Shown: in pieces, positions 60,515 to 64,000 of the stretch
Layout of the letters: each line of letters starts with the position of its first letter
Numbering within the stretch: position 1 is the first letter of the stretch
DNA from: Acanthornis magna
Lineage: Eukaryota; Chordata; Aves; Passeriformes; Acanthizidae
Length of the DNA stretch: 64,000 nt
Reading direction: 5' to 3'
NCBI GenBank assembly: GCA_036785705.1
Contig: JAWUZG010000135.1
Coordinates: 4,092,001-4,156,000, forward strand
Position numbers and translations under genes: made by a program
Notes under the pieces: generated by a model
Seen by the model: the letters and a program-made list of their open reading frames with translations, nothing else
What the model was told of the DNA's origin: nothing
Database searches by the model: none

Positions 60515-60675
60515 GGAAGGAAGGAAGGAAGGAAGGAAGGAAGGAATGGTGCGGAAGGAAGGAAGGAAGGAAGGAATGGTGCGGAAGGAAGGAATGGTGC
60601 GGAAGGAAGGAAGGAAGGAAGGAATGGTGCGGAAGGAAGGAAGGAAGGAAGGAATGGTGCGGAAGGAAGGAAGGA
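60515..60675 (+). repeat. Compound GGAA microsatellite with TGGTGC interruptions
   Basis: GGAA runs are broken five times by TGGTGC, at 60547, 60577, 60595, 60625 and 60655, i.e. at spacings of 30, 18, 30 and 30 bp. The tract is thus a 30-bp higher-order repeat with one shortened member. Lys/Gly-rich and Phe/Leu/Pro/Ser-rich open frames across it are artefacts. Confidence 0.95.
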
Positions 60676-63600
60676 ATTATTCTCTGGAAGTGGGTACATC
60701 TGTGTCTTGAACAACAAAAATCATGCTCTTTCTGACTCCACTTCCTTGACACCTGCAAGCAAATGAAATATGTGCTAAAATGTCCAGTTATATGAAAATT
60801 GGTTTGGAAAGGGCAGCTAGAGTAAAATCTAAAATGAAGGCAGGAAAATAACAGAAATCATAAATAACAGGAAGTCATGACAGGGGCATAATCTTTTCCA
60901 GCCTTAATGATTTTATTATTTTATGAGATGTGGTAATATTATGTAAAAATAAGGCTCTCTGTAGAGTTGCCCAAAATAATATCTAGTAATCATTTGAGAC
61001 ATCCTATGTGGAATGGGTTGGTAAGTTCCAGACCTTACAGTGGTGCTGTAGCCTCGGGAGTGCTGGATTTCAGGGCGAATAAGCACAGGCAAAGCACATT
61101 GCATGCCTGTGGGCAGTAGAAACAAATGCTTCTTAGAGGTCACAAAGCCTCACAAAGAATCAATCTGTAGATACACATGTGCATGTGCCATGCATGTGCC
61201 AAGATACACTTTGTGATAGAACACTGATAGTGCAGGGCAGCAATGAGGGGCAGCACTGTAGGATTTAATTTGTTATTATTTTATTTTACAACCAAGTTTG
61301 ATGTAGATGCATACTTGAATTTCTTAGGACCTGGAAGATTCTTCAGCCTGTGAAACCACATGATGAGAAGGTGTTTTCCCTGCCAGGCAGGGCAGGTCTG
61401 GCTTCAGACATCTCAGAAGAACATCCTGGTTTGGTCTCTTTGCTGCTTCTGTCTCCTTCTGCTCTGTCTTCTTCCACAATGCATAGTGTGTTATGCTATG
61501 TCCTGTTGAGGAGCTAAACCATGTCCATTTAACAGTCACTGGGCATTGCCTGTTTGTCAAATGTTTTAATCTGTGAACCAAATACGTGGAATGTGCAGTT
61601 AGCTTGCAGGAGTAGGTAGTCATAGGGGTTTACATGGGCTGATTGAGTGGGGTTTTCGCCTTAGTTTTGCGGATGCTGTTGTATCATACCATGCTGCTTG
61701 TTTTCCAAAATTAAGCGGTATTTTAAGAAAAGAAAGGAAAGAAGCTTCCAGAAGAGTTTGATTTAAAATTACTTCAAGAATCCTGAACTATTAGCCATTT
61801 CATATGGAGCAATGCTAATGTTGTGCAATATGCATTAAAAGGGGAGGGGAAGAATGAAATGCTTTCAAACAAATGACTAATGTGCACATTAGGACAAGTC
61901 TTCTTGCATCTTAGGCATTTTCACTTCTTACATTGTTATGACTACAAGTTCTACATTTATTTACCACATAAAACTTTCATCTTTAGGGAATGAAAGATTT
62001 CCATATTAGCGCAGCAGAAATTTCCTCAAAACTGTTATGATCTTACTTACTAATTAGGAAAATATTTTTGATCCTATGGATTGAAGAGAGACCAGGAGGT
62101 TTTCCATCTAACTAACTAGCTGTTATGCAACATGTGTGTTAAAATATAAATAGTCTTTATATCTCTCTAGTAATTTATTTGATACACAAGTATGAGTGTT
62201 ATTACCTCATGTGCATGTAATGAAGAGTGTCTCATGTTTTCTTGAATTCTACGTCTGTGAAGCAGAGACACCTTTTTAGTAGAGCTACTGATTTTCATCA
62301 GCTATTCATAACAAAAATACAAACTGATTTTGTTTTTAATATGGAATAGTGATATTTCAGTTTATTTTTAAAATTTTTTAAAAATTAATTTTGAACAAAC
62401 AGGATTTTCCCTGTTCTGAACAGTAAAAACCAAAATCTGAAAGTCATTCAATAGAAGGCATTCTCACACTGGTAGGAATGCATGATAAAATGATGTTACA
62501 GAAGAGTTTGTAAGAAGATGTAAAATTATATGGATAAGTAGAATATCATGGCAGCTAAGAGTACCAATTTATATTATAGATTCTCCTGTGTTGAAACAGT
62601 AGCGCAAGTTATTTTCATTCATTGCAAAATGAAAAGCCCACTCCCTAAGACAGAAATTCTTTTAAAGTTGCTCTGTGTGTTAAAGAGAATGTTGCAGTAG
62701 TGACCCCCTGAGTGCCACATGGGTCATCCTGAGCTCTCCCAGGGGATGCCCAACTCCAGCACGAAAACAGAGTCCCTGCCTTTGCATGTGTTTAGCTGAA
62801 GAGCTTCACCACAAAGGCAAAGCTCTTCAGGTCAGTTCTGGTTGTTTTCAAGGCACTTGGAGAATCCTTCAGTCCCTGTTCTTACCTAGTGGCGCTGGGG
62901 AGAAAGAGAGGGAAGACACTGTCTTGGTGCTGCTCCCTTGCTCTTCACTTCTTCCAAGGCACTGCTGCTCAGCACTTTGCCCTGGTACCTCCAGAGGTCC
63001 TACTTACTGGTGAAGAGGGTCAGCAGTGCTATTTGCTGTAAGCTTCGCAGTATTTTTTTCTTTTTTTAAAATGAGTAAATAATGTATAGCATCACCACCA
63101 GTGTTGTTCTAGCTTTTGTTGATCTCTGTATCTGATCTTCACCAGGCTGGGACATTTTGTGGGGAGGCAGAGAATGACACAAAAATGTTCTAGCAGTAGA
63201 TGGTGAGCAAAGTCTGTAGCATGAAGCCATCTGTGGCTTCTCTCTTGTGGTGGCACGATAGATCTGTTAAGGAGACTTTTGGAGGACTAGGAAGCTAGAA
63301 TGGATTTTAATGATTTATTTTCTTTGAAGTGAGGTACTTGGCATTTGATGGTTTATGCAATAATGAACAAAATTTTAATATGTTGCAGGTTGTTGTCTGA
63401 CACTTTCCCAGGATAGATTGCATGTCAGGCCTTTTATACTGTAAATATTTAGGAATAGCAGTGTTTGAAAATAGAGACTTGGCTATTCTGCTAGCTTCAC
63501 AGAAGTTTTCTTGCTTAAAGCAAGTGTATCAAAGGATGATAATTAGTGCAACAGAAAAGAGAGTAAATATTTCAGTGTTAGGTGTTTGAGTACTATTGTT

Positions 63601-64000
63601 TTGTGTTGGTCTTCTTTGAAAAAAACTTCATTTGGTGAAACTGGAGGACAAAGTGCAGTGGGCAGTGAGTTGAGTGCTTTGCAGGGTACATCACTCAGAA
63701 GGAAGAGGGCACCTGGGCTGCCTCACAAAGCTGGAGGAGACAGGTGCTGACTTGACCTTTGGTGATTCCTTCTTAGTGTTCTTGGGTTGTTTTTGGTTTT
63801 CCGGGTGTGCTGCCAGGAAGACTCGAGAATGGACTTTGCACTGTCTCCATAAGAGAAACACTGTGCCTCTCCCACCTCTCAGTGACGTTGTACTACCTCA
63901 TTTTTAGCAGCTTACTAAAGCAGAGGTTTAGCCTCATCCTGGCATGCCAAAGATCCCTTCTACTCTGTGATGTCTGTAAGAGACAGAGTTGGTCAAACAC
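60676..64000. other. Non-coding stretch to the window end, nothing recognised
   Basis: AT-rich for the most part, with somewhat more GC-rich parts at about 61320-61620, 62700-63010 and 63670-63900. Open frames there are short and lack recognisable features. Confidence 0.5.

Noticed and set aside
60421..60758. Repetitive frames with FLPS or KEGR periodicity
   Set aside because: Translation of the GGAA microsatellite.

Overview
The window looks like nuclear DNA of a bird, most likely a songbird. The evidence is CR1-type LINE tails (for example 57836-58523, ending in the usual ATTCTRTG-like 3' end), a solo LTR of an avian endogenous retrovirus (38247-38772, minus strand), a second interspersed element familiar from bird genomes (about 23955-24300), an apparent MIR-type CORE-SINE relic (about 47975-48120), and otherwise sparse repeats in AT-rich, gene-poor DNA. 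Nothing looks bacterial, so operons, ribosome binding sites and bacterial terminators do not apply.

Region 1 (1-22234) is a head-to-tail macrosatellite. The first four units are exactly 3591 bp, the fifth is 3585 bp, the sixth 3463 bp, and a seventh is cut off after 822 bp. The window opens inside the array, so the true copy number is higher. Each unit contains two blocks of a degenerate ~68-bp G/T-rich minisatellite, single-copy spacers, and a 127-bp internal tandem duplication that is present once only in unit 6. Neighbouring units share private variants (1-2, 3-4, 5-6), which suggests local homogenisation. Most long open frames lie on the minus strand and are probably compositional. The plus strand has several strong splice-acceptor-like and donor-like motifs in every unit.

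Region 2 (22235-25400) directly follows the array. It holds four plus-strand candidate exons (22279-22361, 23330-23475, 24368-24570, 24916-25200) whose splice phases agree at all three junctions. The last ends in a stop codon, and an AATAAA follows at 25344. I do not recognise the protein. This possible 3' end of an unknown gene abutting, or hosting in an intron, the macrosatellite is the best candidate here for something undescribed.

Region 3 (about 25400-64000) is AT-rich intergenic or intronic DNA. It carries a 192-bp pure purine tract, a long poly-T, a compound GGAA microsatellite, several CR1 fragments, the solo LTR and the MIR-like relic. One short serine-rich open segment on the minus strand (34918-35099) may be an exon of a larger gene; nothing else there can be supported as coding.
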